The translations under genes and the position numbers were made by a program. Shown here one piece after another: positions 19,978 to 27,684 of a DNA stretch of 64,000 nucleotides. The DNA comes from Linepithema humile. Taxonomy: Eukaryota; Arthropoda; Insecta; Hymenoptera; Formicidae. How positions within the stretch are numbered: the first letter of the stretch is position 1; each line of letters opens with the position of its first letter. The stretch lies in contig NC_090132.1 of NCBI RefSeq assembly GCF_040581485.1, positions 11,419,001 to 11,483,000 on the forward strand. Reading direction: 5' to 3'. The notes beneath the pieces were generated by a model. It saw nothing but the letters and a program-made list of their open reading frames with translations. It was not told the DNA's origin and searched no databases.

Positions 19978-20557
19978 TGTTACGCCGTGCCCGTGACTCA
20001 AAGATCTCGTCGCGGGCCAACGCAGGATTCGGGATCCGTCGTGTAGGGCCAAGGGGGTTGATCCAAGGGAGATAATTATTGAACGATGTTCAATGAGAAA
20101 TAAAATATCTTTATTCACTTAACACTCGCGTACACTTTATTTAACGACTTCCTCACAGTCGTTACGATCGCGTAAGATACAAACTCGGAGTTCGCGATAC
20201 CGACGTGCAGCTCGTGCTTAGATCAAACTTAAAACCCGTGGTGACGATCGAGTCACCTTCTTTTATACAGATCAGTATCGAGGTTAGCAACGTCTGCTTT
20301 CCGTGAATGCTGATCTACTTCGCTTGTTTGTGAGGCAATCCGCCGATCGTTTCCTCATGCGGTTAACGCCTCAGCGTTTAATTATAATCGATTGTTACTT
20401 GTCTAAAGAATAGCATTGGCCAATATCTTTGTTAATTTTAAATACCTTATTCGTCTTTCTAAGAACGTGCGTCGAGTTGAAAGTTTTATTTGCTAATTCT
20501 TTAAACAATAGCGTTGCTAAATTAAAATATCTCGTTGTAGTCTTTCGACACACAACA
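19978..20557 (-). repeat. Gypsy 5' LTR (580 bp)
   Basis: Identical to 12286-12865 in every line compared. It is followed by the second GCGG copy at 20558-20561. Confidence 0.95.
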
Positions 20558-21387
20558 GCGGTAAAAGCAGCGTTCTCACGGTGGATTATTTTCCACCGAT
20601 AGACTTAAGCGATGGGGACTACGAGCTCGGCCTAACAACGATGGAGACCTACAACACGATTCCGAACGTGACGGTAGCGAACAATAAATTTTATTTCGAC
20701 GACAATGACGAAGAAATTACAATTCCCGAAGGATCGTACGAATTGGACGCCATTGCTTCTTATCTGAAACGCGCGATACTGCAAAAACGAGGAAAAAGTG
20801 AAGAGCAAGATTATCCATTGTCACTTCGTCCCAACGTTAATACCATGAAGAGTGAAATCATGTGAGCTTTTCGAATAAATTTCGCCAAACCGAATACCAT
20901 CGGACCGCTGTTTGGATTTTCGACGGGTCGTATACTGGAACCGAGAAAGTTGCACGAATCAGATTCCTCGGTAAACATCGTCAACGTAAACATTATTCGA
21001 GTGGAATGCAGCATAACCACGGGTGCGTACGCCAACGACAGGTCGGTGCACACGATACACGAATTTTCACCGAACGTGCCTCCGGGATATAAAGTCTCGG
21101 AAACACCGGCGCAAATCATTTACCTTCCGGTCATCGCGAGGAGCGTTACCGATATCACCTTGCGTGTGGTGGATCAAGACGGACGATTGATCGATTTTCG
21201 CGGAGAGGAGATTACCATCAGACTGCACTTGCGGCGACGTGGTGCGAGGAAATGCTCGTGTTGAACGAACAGCGAGTGATTGAGAGAACAACGAAAATTG
21301 GGAAAACATCGCCATTCAAGAGGCTCAGTACGACGAACGTAAACTTTTTAAAATCGTTGGGATTCGTTGTGAGAAACGTTTAAAGAG

Positions 21388-22587
21388 ATGGATATACTCG
21401 ACATCGCTGACGAGCCCGTCTTCGACGAGCGTATCGTGAAATATGAGATGCACACGTACAATCCGTACGCTAACACGACGTTGGGACACAGCGACGAGAT
21501 ACGAATACCGATACAGCAACAGGATTTGTACACGTTACCGTGTGAGAGTTTTCTCTACGTTGAAGGAAAACTCGTTACTTCTGCCGATGAGAATAGAGAT
21601 AACGTGTGTATAATGGGAAATAATTGTGTCGCGTTCATGTTTGATGAAATGCGATACGAGCTCGACGGAGTTGAAATCGATCGTAACAGAAACGTTGGAA
21701 TAACGAGCACGATCAAAAACTATGTATCGCTGACGACGGAGAAGAGCAAGACGCTGAAATACGCATCGTGGAATCCGGATGGATATTCGTTGCTCGATGG
21801 AAACTTTAATTTTTGCGTTCCGCTCAATACTCTTTTAGGATTCTGCGAGGACTACAAACGGATTGTAATCAACGCTCGTCACGAACTTGTATTGATACGA
21901 TCGCGCAACGATAACAATTCTCTCGTTGGACGAGCCGGTGCGAATCCGACGATCGAGCTACTCAAGATACAGTGGCGAATGCCGCATGTATCTCTGAGCG
22001 AAGTCAACAAGCTGTCTCTTCTTCGAACTTTGGAAAGCGGACGATATCTGAGCGTGTGCTTCCGTTCGTGGGATCTGTACGAGTTTCCTCTGCTGCAGAA
22101 TACAACGAAGCATTCCTGGGCGGTCAAAGCCGCAACGCAATTGGAAAAACCGCGATACGTAATCTTTGCTCTCCAAACCGGTCGAAAAAACGTACTGTCT
22201 GAAAACGCTACGCAATTTGACGCTTGTAAACTTACCAATGTGAGACTGCATCTGAATTCAGATTTTTATCCGTACGACGACATGAATTTGGATTTCGACA
22301 GAAATCGATACGCTATACTGTACAATATGTATGCGCGTTTCCGCAAAGCTTATTATGGACAGGACGATACGTATTTGGACATCGATGAATTCTCGAAAGC
22401 CGGTCCGTTCGTAGTCATAGATTGTTCGCGACAAAACGACTCTGTCAAGAGCGCCACCGTTGACGTGCGAATAGAATTTGATTGTAAGGAAAATATACCG
22501 GCCAACACCACCGCCTATTGTCTCATTATACACGATCGAATGGTCGAATATAATCCGCTGAACAACATTGTGCGCAGACTCGTATGA
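21388..22587 (+). CDS. Polinton major capsid protein (double jelly-roll), 399 aa
   Basis: The protein forms the hexameric shell of the virion predicted for Polintons. I recognise it from the N-terminal block (VKYEMHTYNPYAN...DEIRIPIQQQDLYTLPCES), from FMFDEMRYELDGVEIDR and from the C-terminal MYARFRKAYYG...FVVIDCSRQ. These are conserved in arthropod Polinton MCPs. The 399-residue length is slightly short for the family but contiguous and intact. It follows penton by 123 bp on the same strand, the standard morphogenesis cluster. No key defect is visible. Confidence 0.9.
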   Translation: MDILDIADEPVFDERIVKYEMHTYNPYANTTLGHSDEIRIPIQQQDLYTLPCESFLYVEGKLVTSADENRDNVCIMGNNCVAFMFDEMRYELDGVEIDRNRNVGITSTIKNYVSLTTEKSKTLKYASWNPDGYSLLDGNFNFCVPLNTLLGFCEDYKRIVINARHELVLIRSRNDNNSLVGRAGANPTIELLKIQWRMPHVSLSEVNKLSLLRTLESGRYLSVCFRSWDLYEFPLLQNTTKHSWAVKAATQLEKPRYVIFALQTGRKNVLSENATQFDACKLTNVRLHLNSDFYPYDDMNLDFDRNRYAILYNMYARFRKAYYGQDDTYLDIDEFSKAGPFVVIDCSRQNDSVKSATVDVRIEFDCKENIPANTTAYCLIIHDRMVEYNPLNNIVRRLV

Positions 22588-22621
22588 TTTTTTTTTATAA
22601 ATTGGAGATGCGTACGCGGAC

Positions 22622-23149
22622 ATGTCAGTTTTCCGACGGTCGACGATGATGTCTGACGTACCAATTTTCGTCGATCTGCAAGGTTACGCGTTCAACAACA
22701 TTTTTATCGTGAAAGAGGTAGCGGTACTTCGCGATGGCGAAACGTTATCTCATTACGTATTTCGTGAACACGTACCGTGGTATCTGTTGACGAAATCGGA
22801 AAAATCGCTGGCGTGTTGGTTACGGATACACCACCACGGCTTCCGATGGGAAGATGGACACGTCTCGTACAGTCAGATGAAAAGTCTTATCAACAATGCC
22901 ATTGGTACGGAACCGTCTCTGATATACGTGAAAGGACTCGAGAAGAAAAAGTGGTTGTGCGAGATTTTGGAAGATGATGTAGAGATTGAAACAATAGATG
23001 CGGATTACGAAGATATCGCACGCCTGACGAACTTGGATGTAATCGGAACCTTGCGCTGCGCGTATCACACGAGACATTGCGCTATGCGGAATGTTTGCAA
23101 ATTGTACAAGTGGTGGTTTGAGCGTAACAAACGTGTAAAACAACTATGA
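22622..23149 (+). CDS. Conserved Polinton accessory protein, 175 aa (possible RNase H-fold nuclease)
   Basis: The gene starts 34 bp after the MCP stop on the same strand. The N-terminal IFVDLQGYAFNNIFIVKEVAVL looks like the first beta-hairpin of a DEDD/RNase H-fold exonuclease (acidic residue in VDLQG), followed by HHHGFRWEDG, LIYVKGLEKKKWL and a terminal HTRHCAMRNVCKLYKWW. I have seen this pattern in other insect elements but know no proven function. An internal methionine (MMSDVP) could be the true start. AATAAA lies 10 bp after the stop. Confidence 0.75.
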   Translation: MSVFRRSTMMSDVPIFVDLQGYAFNNIFIVKEVAVLRDGETLSHYVFREHVPWYLLTKSEKSLACWLRIHHHGFRWEDGHVSYSQMKSLINNAIGTEPSLIYVKGLEKKKWLCEILEDDVEIETIDADYEDIARLTNLDVIGTLRCAYHTRHCAMRNVCKLYKWWFERNKRVKQL

Positions 23150-23235
23150 TTTATGCTAATAAAATGATGTGTATCACACTCGTATGACTTTTATTCCACC
23201 TTTTACCCATCACATAATCCACCATATAATATGGT

Positions 23236-23345
23236 CTATTGCTTATCTCGCAGTAAAATAGGACGTTGAATAGGATGGGGAAAGAGTCTGGTAAAAAAAA
23301 ATGAAAAATTAATTTATTTAATATAAATAATATTTATTAAAAAAC
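23236..23345. repeat. 3' flank module shared with 26067-26160
   Basis: GCTTATCTCGCAGTA followed by an AT-rich tract with AATATTTATTAAAAA occurs here and again at 26067-26160. Each copy lies at the 3' end of a minus-strand accessory gene, suggesting duplicated transcription ends. Confidence 0.6.
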
Positions 23346-23592
23346 TAAAAAAATATATGTACATTTGAGCGAACAGAATTTTTTCAATTGTATAAAAAAT
23401 GTTTTTCCGACGCCTTTCCACCGCCGCCGCATCGATATCCCTCCGCTTGCCTCGTTTCCTCCGTTCTTTCCTCGCGAGGAATCGACTGGCGAAACCGACG
23501 ACTTCGAAAGCGCGCCGCAGGAACCTCGCCCGACCAAGTTTTCCTCCGACTCTTCTTCTCCACCACCACCTGTTTGAACTGCAAAAAGTCAA
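23314..23592 (-). other. Possible alternative terminal exon of the spliced acidic gene
   Basis: A TTTTTGCAG acceptor on the minus strand (about 23583) precedes a GC-rich, codon-like block, the only such block in an AT-rich neighbourhood. Entered in phase 1 directly from exon 4 of the gene at 23699-24843, it reads QTGGGGEEESEENLVG, an acidic composition like that gene. A strong donor (GAGAG/GTGAGT) just past the exon 5 stop at 23676 also points to splicing into it. The open frames overlapping this block on both strands are compositional shadows. Confidence 0.45.
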
Positions 23593-23698
23593 AATTAAAA
23601 ATTAATGAATTAATTAAAAAAATTTGAGTATGAAAATATAAAATCGAAAAAATTTGTAGTGTTAAATCAACTCACCTCTCGATTTTCTTCTTTTTACT

Positions 23699-24843
23699 TT
23701 ACTCCCCCGTTTGATAATTGTAATCGGGAGAGTAAGAAATCACAGGGGGGCTGTATCCTGTGAAAATTTTATTGTTTAAAAAAAATAAAATTCGAGCATA
23801 AAAGTAACTGTAAAAATTTTCAATCTTTCTTACCTCTGTCACCCATTCCCCATCCGTCTTGCGCGTAGCCTTCCTCATCCCCTCCTTCATAATACCTCTC
23901 CTCTTCCTCAGTCTGTAATTCCTCTTCCTCAGTCTGTAATTCCTCTTCCTCAGTCTGTAATTCTTCTTCCTGCTCTTCCTCCTCCTCGCGAAGTGAGCTC
24001 GTCGATTCGTCACTCGCGAGATCGACGAGCTCAGGCGTTAGAACAATTCGAGCGCGAGCTGAAACATTAAATTTTTTGTAAAATTTCCTAATATAAAATC
24101 GATGCTGTTATTTTATTTCATATAAATAATGTATGCAGCGACTTACACGAGGGTCCGGCTTCGTCGCTCGCGAGATCGACGAGCTCAGGCGTTAGAACAA
24201 TTCGAGCGCGAGCTAAAACATTAATTTTTTTTTTGTAAAATTTCCTAATATAAAATCGATGCTGTTATTTCATATAAATAATGTATACAGCGACTTACAC
24301 GAGGGTCCGGCCTCAGGCGAGGTATCTGCTCGACGTCTTACCCCGAGACGTCGAGTAGCTCGCTCGTCACGGTTTTGACGCGTACCACGCACCACACCCT
24401 CCACCACCATGGTTTTTTTAGGTGTTGAATGTTGTAGCGTTCCTAAAAAAAAAAAAAAATGATTTTAATTTTTTAAAACTTTGTTTTAATATTTATAATA
24501 CAAAAAAAAATAGAAACTTACCATTTTTTACCGCACCATGATAGCAATTCGACAGCCTGATGATATAGCCTCCCACATCCTCTTCCTCGTTGTCGTTGAA
24601 CGCTCGCCTTGTCTCGATTATTTCGCCAGCAATAATCAAGAGCTGCAGATAAATCGAAAAATGTCCCAAACGGAATAAAACCGCGAGCACCGCACTAGGG
24701 CACGCACCCGCAAACTTTGCGAATACCGCATAATTATTATCGTCGTTGTCGGATAACGATGATAAATAATTATCGATGTATAGCCCGTTTAAGTTACACG
24801 CCAATCGCAAACACGAATCAATAATTTTCCGCAAACTAGACAT
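23699..24843 (-). CDS. Five-exon acidic accessory gene of the Polinton, 271 aa, with a duplicated exon
   Basis: Exons on the minus strand are 24843-24522, 24442-24299, 24212-24147, 24058-23834 and 23757-23699. Every intron has a GTAAG donor and an AG acceptor, and all are phase 1, so the total is exactly 272 codons with a terminal TAA. The N-terminal 107 residues are hydrophobic and helical (AVLAVLFRLGHFSIYLQLLIIAGEI), possibly membrane-associated or a globular helical domain. Exon 2 is Arg-rich. Exons 3 and 4 repeat the same 20-odd residues (ARIVLTPELVDLASDE). Exon 4 ends in three tandem EELQTEEE repeats and a Gly/Tyr-rich tail. The promoter has TATATAAG at 24934-24941. No homologue is recognised, and a regulatory or host-interaction role is only a guess. 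Confidence 0.72.
24058..24299 (-). repeat. Tandem duplication of exon 3 plus intron
   Basis: The exon beginning CTCGCGCTCGAATTG and its following intron (ATTTATATGAAATAACAGC...) occur twice in tandem with a period of about 154 bp, differing by a few substitutions and small indels. Phase-1 boundaries keep the frame. Confidence 0.85.
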
Positions 24844-24933
24844 TTTTAAAACGAATAATTAGCTCCCGGATGATTTCCTACGTTCCACTCGAGCCTTGAG
24901 AAGTTAATACGTCGATGCAATAGTTAATCCCGG

Positions 24934-24941
24934 CTTATATA
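24934..24941 (-). promoter_or_regulatory. TATA box of the spliced acidic gene
   Basis: The minus-strand sequence GGGTATATAAGCC lies about 90 bp upstream of the ATG at 24843 and is the same type as the other Polinton promoters. Confidence 0.6.
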
Positions 24942-24998
24942 CCCTTACATCAAAGATGCCGCTAAATCTTATTATAATCTAATTATGTTCACAGATAG

Positions 24999-25275
24999 CT
25001 AACATTTGTATCGATATCCACTATAGTTTACAATAATATGTCGAAGACGAGATAACTCGCTCGACAGCAGCATTTCCTTTTCGAGGAACAGTAATCGTGG
25101 ATCTAAGGTTTCGCTAGGACGATAGGTGCTAAGCTATTCGTCGCTAACTAACATTCGTATCGATATCCACTATAGTTTACAATAATATGTCGAAGACGAG
25201 ATAACTCGCTCGACAGTAGCATTTCCTTTTCGAGGAACAGTAATCGTGGATCTAAGGTTTCGCTAGGACGATAGG
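24999..25275. repeat. Direct repeat, two 128-bp copies (24999-25126 and 25148-25275)
   Basis: The copies are nearly identical, with a period of 149 bp, separated by GTGCTAAGCTATTCGTCG. They lie between the divergent acidic gene and the small gene at 25569, so they could be duplicated regulatory sequence. Confidence 0.85.
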
Positions 25276-25289
25276 CCAGCGTATCATAT

Positions 25290-25465
25290 TTCCATTTATT
25301 CAACGTCTATCGTACGTCTTTGAACCTCTATCGAACGTCTATCGTATATCTTTTAACGTATTGTTGAACGTCTTACGTACAACTTTTAACATCTTTTGTA
25401 CATCTTTTCAACATTACTTAAACCACTTTTAACATCTATCAAACGTCTTTTAACGTTTATTACTA
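25290..25465 (+). repeat. Degenerate short repeats (AACGTCT / ATCGTACGTCTTT)
   Basis: AACGTCT or AACATCT recurs about ten times at irregular 15-30 bp spacing just upstream of a TATA box. It may be a cluster of binding sites or simple decay. Confidence 0.5.
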
Positions 25466-25495
25466 CAGCGAAATTGACGTTTTTGCGTCGAGCTG

Positions 25496-25530
25496 TATAT
25501 AAGGTGTGCGGAAGAGAGAAATTTATCAGT
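25496..25530 (+). promoter_or_regulatory. TATA box and initiator of the 48-aa gene
   Basis: TATATAAG at 25496-25503 is followed by TCAGT at 25526-25530, 30 bp apart, the same architecture as the TIR promoter. Confidence 0.65.
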
Positions 25531-25568
25531 TCAAAGTGTGCACGCGGTGGAGAAAAAAGTATAGAAAA

Positions 25569-25715
25569 ATGGAGCGTGATCAGAATAGAAAAAATTCCGA
25601 ATACGAGAAGTGTAAGGATTGCGGAGTGTACCACAAGCCGATAGGTGTGGTCGAGCCTCGTCCGAGAACGACTCAAGCGCCTCCCGTCCCTCCTCGTAAT
25701 CGTGAAAGGCGTTAA
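25569..25715 (+). CDS. Small Polinton gene, 48 aa, CxxC motif and proline-rich tail
   Basis: It is preceded by a clean core promoter and about 40 bp of leader. The product has EKCKDCGVYH (a CxxC knuckle that could bind zinc) and then RTTQAPPVPPRNRERR, whose PPVPPR is an SH3-ligand-type core. No homologue is recognised. A poly-T run of about 35 bases (25731-25765) follows the stop. The real promoter, codon-like composition and short proline motif argue for a genuine gene, but it could also be the first exon of something longer. Confidence 0.5.
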   Translation: MERDQNRKNSEYEKCKDCGVYHKPIGVVEPRPRTTQAPPVPPRNRERR

Positions 25716-25729
25716 AGGCTCGGTTGAAA

Positions 25730-25730
<1 letters not shown>

Positions 25731-25766
<36 letters not shown>

Positions 25767-26060
25767 TATAAAAAAAAAAATATGAATAAAATTTGTTAAT
25801 ACTAATCTTATTGCGATTTTTTCTCCTTTCACCTACCATCCTTAAATTACATATTAAGTTTAGATTAGAGTTCCTATTAAATTTATATTTTTACCGCGGA
25901 TAATTTGTATTAAGAAGAAAACATAAGTATATTATTGGTGTTTAGAATAAATGCATAACTTAAATAATTCACTCTATATTATTCGCCACAATTAAAAGAA
26001 AAAAAAATGATAGTCACTGGTCCGCTCGTTTCCTTCTATCGTGTAGTGTAACATGACGCG
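25731..26060. other. Homopolymer T tract and AT-rich spacer, no gene seen
   Basis: The T-run covers 25731-25765; the rest is AT-rich. I see no supported coding region. Confidence 0.6.
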
Positions 26061-26148
26061 CGCGCTTATCTCGCAGTAGGATAGGTCAGTGAATAAGATG
26101 AGGCACAGGAATAATAATTCAAATTATTTTATTGATAAATAATATTTA

Positions 26149-26757
26149 TTAAAAATAATTAGTTCCGCATACATGGTTCAGTGTTGTATACTCCGTTATC
26201 CCGGTTCTGCAAAAACATTGTTCATTCTTTTCTTGCACCGAGGTGTTGCATACTCCGTTCTCCCGGTTCTGCAAAATGTGTACGATCGATGTTTGATGTT
26301 GAGGAGTTGTGTGTACTTTGTGCAAATGTATCGATGTCGGCACCTTCTCTGGATGCATTTTTCTAATTTTTTCCAGTATCGCTGATCTATACTGCTTCGG
26401 TATCATATAATATATGTAGTCATAATAGTGTGAAGAGATCCTTGATATTAGACTATCCTGAGCGCATAACGAGCACAACTTTTCCATCAATATCGGCAGG
26501 ATAGATTCTATTAAAAACGTCGAAAATTCCTCCTCGGAATATTCTAGTACACTGTCGTCAATTTCACTCGTCCATTCGATAAATTGTTGTCGAAATATAG
26601 TATCCGGAATATATGGTTTAATGAATGCAGGAAATGTTGTATACTTTTCAATTATTTCCTCACTGCTTTTATACTTCCTTCTACATTCCCGACATGTTGT
26701 TAACCAATCTGTGAGAGTACTCAGATTTTCCTCTCGTAAGGCGAGACTGTCTTCCAT
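26149..26757 (-). CDS. Polinton accessory protein, 202 aa, function unknown
   Basis: The ATG at 26757 lies two bases after a TTATTACAG splice acceptor. The intron (26761-26858) opens with GTAAAG directly behind the stop of the next gene upstream, so both may share one transcript. The product is helical and acidic in its first 130 residues (CRECRRKYKSSEEIIEKY, YSEEEFSTFLIESILPILMEKLCSLC) with scattered cysteines. The C-terminus is made of two imperfect copies of a ~30-bp repeat (coding LQNRENGVCNT and CRTGITEYTT). The 3' flank resembles that of the acidic gene at 23236. No domain is recognised. Confidence 0.65.
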   Translation of the reverse strand: MEDSLALREENLSTLTDWLTTCRECRRKYKSSEEIIEKYTTFPAFIKPYIPDTIFRQQFIEWTSEIDDSVLEYSEEEFSTFLIESILPILMEKLCSLCAQDSLISRISSHYYDYIYYMIPKQYRSAILEKIRKMHPEKVPTSIHLHKVHTTPQHQTSIVHILQNRENGVCNTSVQEKNEQCFCRTGITEYTTLNHVCGTNYF

Positions 26758-26858
26758 CTCTGTAATAAATAAAAATTATTAAAATAAAAAAATATCCAAT
26801 TAGTTATTACGCATTCGAAAAATGTGTATTAAAGATATTTTAAAAATGTGTACTTTAC

Positions 26859-27122
26859 CTATTTCAGTTTGCACAGAGTGCAATCTTTCCTGTACGGTGG
26901 GGGCCCGTCGATGTGGTCACGCTGCCACGACTGGTTGTAGTGCAACGAGCACCGACGATAACCTTGCACTTCCGGATCCGCTCTTAAATGATCCGGTAGC
27001 CTATCCCACACGTGATCCACAAACCGAGCAAAGTTTTTTATAAGAATCACTTTCGGCACGATTTCTAATTGCTCCGCGGACAAGCTCAGAATGTCACGTT
27101 CGTCCAATAGCGCGATGAACAT
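26859..27122 (-). CDS. Polinton accessory protein, 87 aa, first gene from the right TIR
   Basis: It starts 34 bp inside the right TIR's TATA box, the mirror image of the left-end gene. The product contains LIKNFARFVDHVWDRLPDHLRADPEVQGYRR and ends HIDGPPPYRKDCTLCKLK, with a C-x2-C pair and a histidine that could bind metal. The stop codon TAG is immediately followed by a GTAAAG donor. The short frame on the other side of the stop (VQERLHSVQTEI) would join in frame to the 26149-26757 gene, so one longer ancestral protein is possible. Function unknown. Confidence 0.65.
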   Translation of the reverse strand: MFIALLDERDILSLSAEQLEIVPKVILIKNFARFVDHVWDRLPDHLRADPEVQGYRRCSLHYNQSWQRDHIDGPPPYRKDCTLCKLK

Positions 27123-27155
27123 TTCGACTGTTATACCACTCGTTCTTCGCGGGCC

Positions 27156-27684
27156 TTATATACCCGCTTGTTGCACACGACACTGATTAAAACTATCGAT
27201 TTGTATTAACAATCCTCATCTTATCTCTTCCGGGAATTATTTTGTTGCATACAAAATTGAAATCTAACAACATGGCGCCGAAAAATGTTGACGTGGCTGC
27301 CTGTTGCTATGGGCTTTTGTTCTAAAATACAGCGATGACGCAATCCGTAAACCTGCACGAACCTACATACTATAAACATTGCGATTCCAACAACATGGCG
27401 CTCTACTTTGATGTGTAGAAAAAAACCATAGGATGTAAACAGTTCTCTTTCCAATAAACAATCCTTATCTTTTCCGGGAATCCTTATCTCGCGATTTGTA
27501 TTAACAATCCTTATCTTCCGGAAATTATTGTAATCTGATACCCCTACCACTCCACATTTACCCCCTCTCCTCCAAAAACGATGACGTTATTACCCCCTCC
27601 ACTGTTATCCGATACCCCTCTTCCCCTCTTCACCCGCACCCCCCTCATTGCCCCATGGGTTAGAACCCCCATAGTATAGCTACT
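27156..27684 (-). repeat. Polinton right terminal inverted repeat (529 bp)
   Basis: Reverse complement of 1956-2484 with one mismatch found. The inner edge again stops at GGGTATATAA, giving an inward promoter for the 26859-27122 gene. Confidence 0.95.

Larger units (their letters stand above)
12286..20557 (-). mobile_element. Gypsy/errantivirus-like LTR retrotransposon inserted in the Polinton (8,272 bp, minus strand)
   Basis: Two 580-bp LTRs (TGTTACG...ACAACA) flank gag-pol and a truncated env-like gene, all on the minus strand, with a 4-bp target duplication. The LTRs look identical along their whole length, so the insertion is very recent. A polypurine tract (GGGGGGAAGGA on the minus strand, 12866-12876) borders the 3' LTR. 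A candidate primer-binding site, TGGTGGCAGCGGTGGG on the minus strand (about 19958-19973), lies next to the 5' LTR. Despite its youth, pol carries a one-base frameshift and env lacks its N-terminal part. Confidence 0.95.
12260..21264 (+). pseudogene. Polinton penton/minor capsid protein gene, split by the Gypsy element and carrying an in-frame stop
   Basis: The start ATG at 12260 lies inside the 3' end of the protease frame, in another frame. After nine codons the gene is cut at 12285 by the LTR element. It continues at 20562 in the same frame (DYFPPIDLSDGDYELGL at 20584) and runs to a stop at 21264. An in-frame TGA at 20863-20865 interrupts it again. The C-terminal half has VHTIHEFSPNVPPGYK, IIYLPVIARS and VDQDGRLIDFRGEEITIRLHL, which I recognise as the conserved single-jelly-roll penton of arthropod Polintons. 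Order (protease, penton, MCP) and strand fit. The gene is non-functional in this copy. Confidence 0.88.
1956..27684. mobile_element. Complete Polinton/Maverick DNA transposon (25,729 bp including a nested Gypsy element)
   Basis: The element is bounded by 529-bp TIRs that start AGTAGCTATACT and end with the reverse complement (5' AG...CT 3', as is usual for Polintons), and by a 6-bp target duplication. It encodes the diagnostic set: protein-primed PolB, retroviral-type integrase, A32/FtsK-like packaging ATPase, adenain-like protease, penton and double-jelly-roll capsid. Without the 8,272-bp LTR element and its 4-bp duplication it is about 17.45 kb, a normal Polinton size. The TIRs differ at one position that I could find, so the insertion is probably recent. 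Known defects are the LTR insertion, an in-frame stop in penton and a frameshift in the integrase chromodomain. Confidence 0.97.

Noticed and set aside
19609..20118. 169-codon minus-strand frame spanning the 5' LTR and leader of the Gypsy element
   Set aside because: It covers the LTR and primer-binding site and shows no Gag features; true Gag starts at 19568.
25386..25839. Lys-rich minus-strand frames across the poly-T run
   Set aside because: They depend on the homopolymer and overlap the better supported plus-strand small gene.
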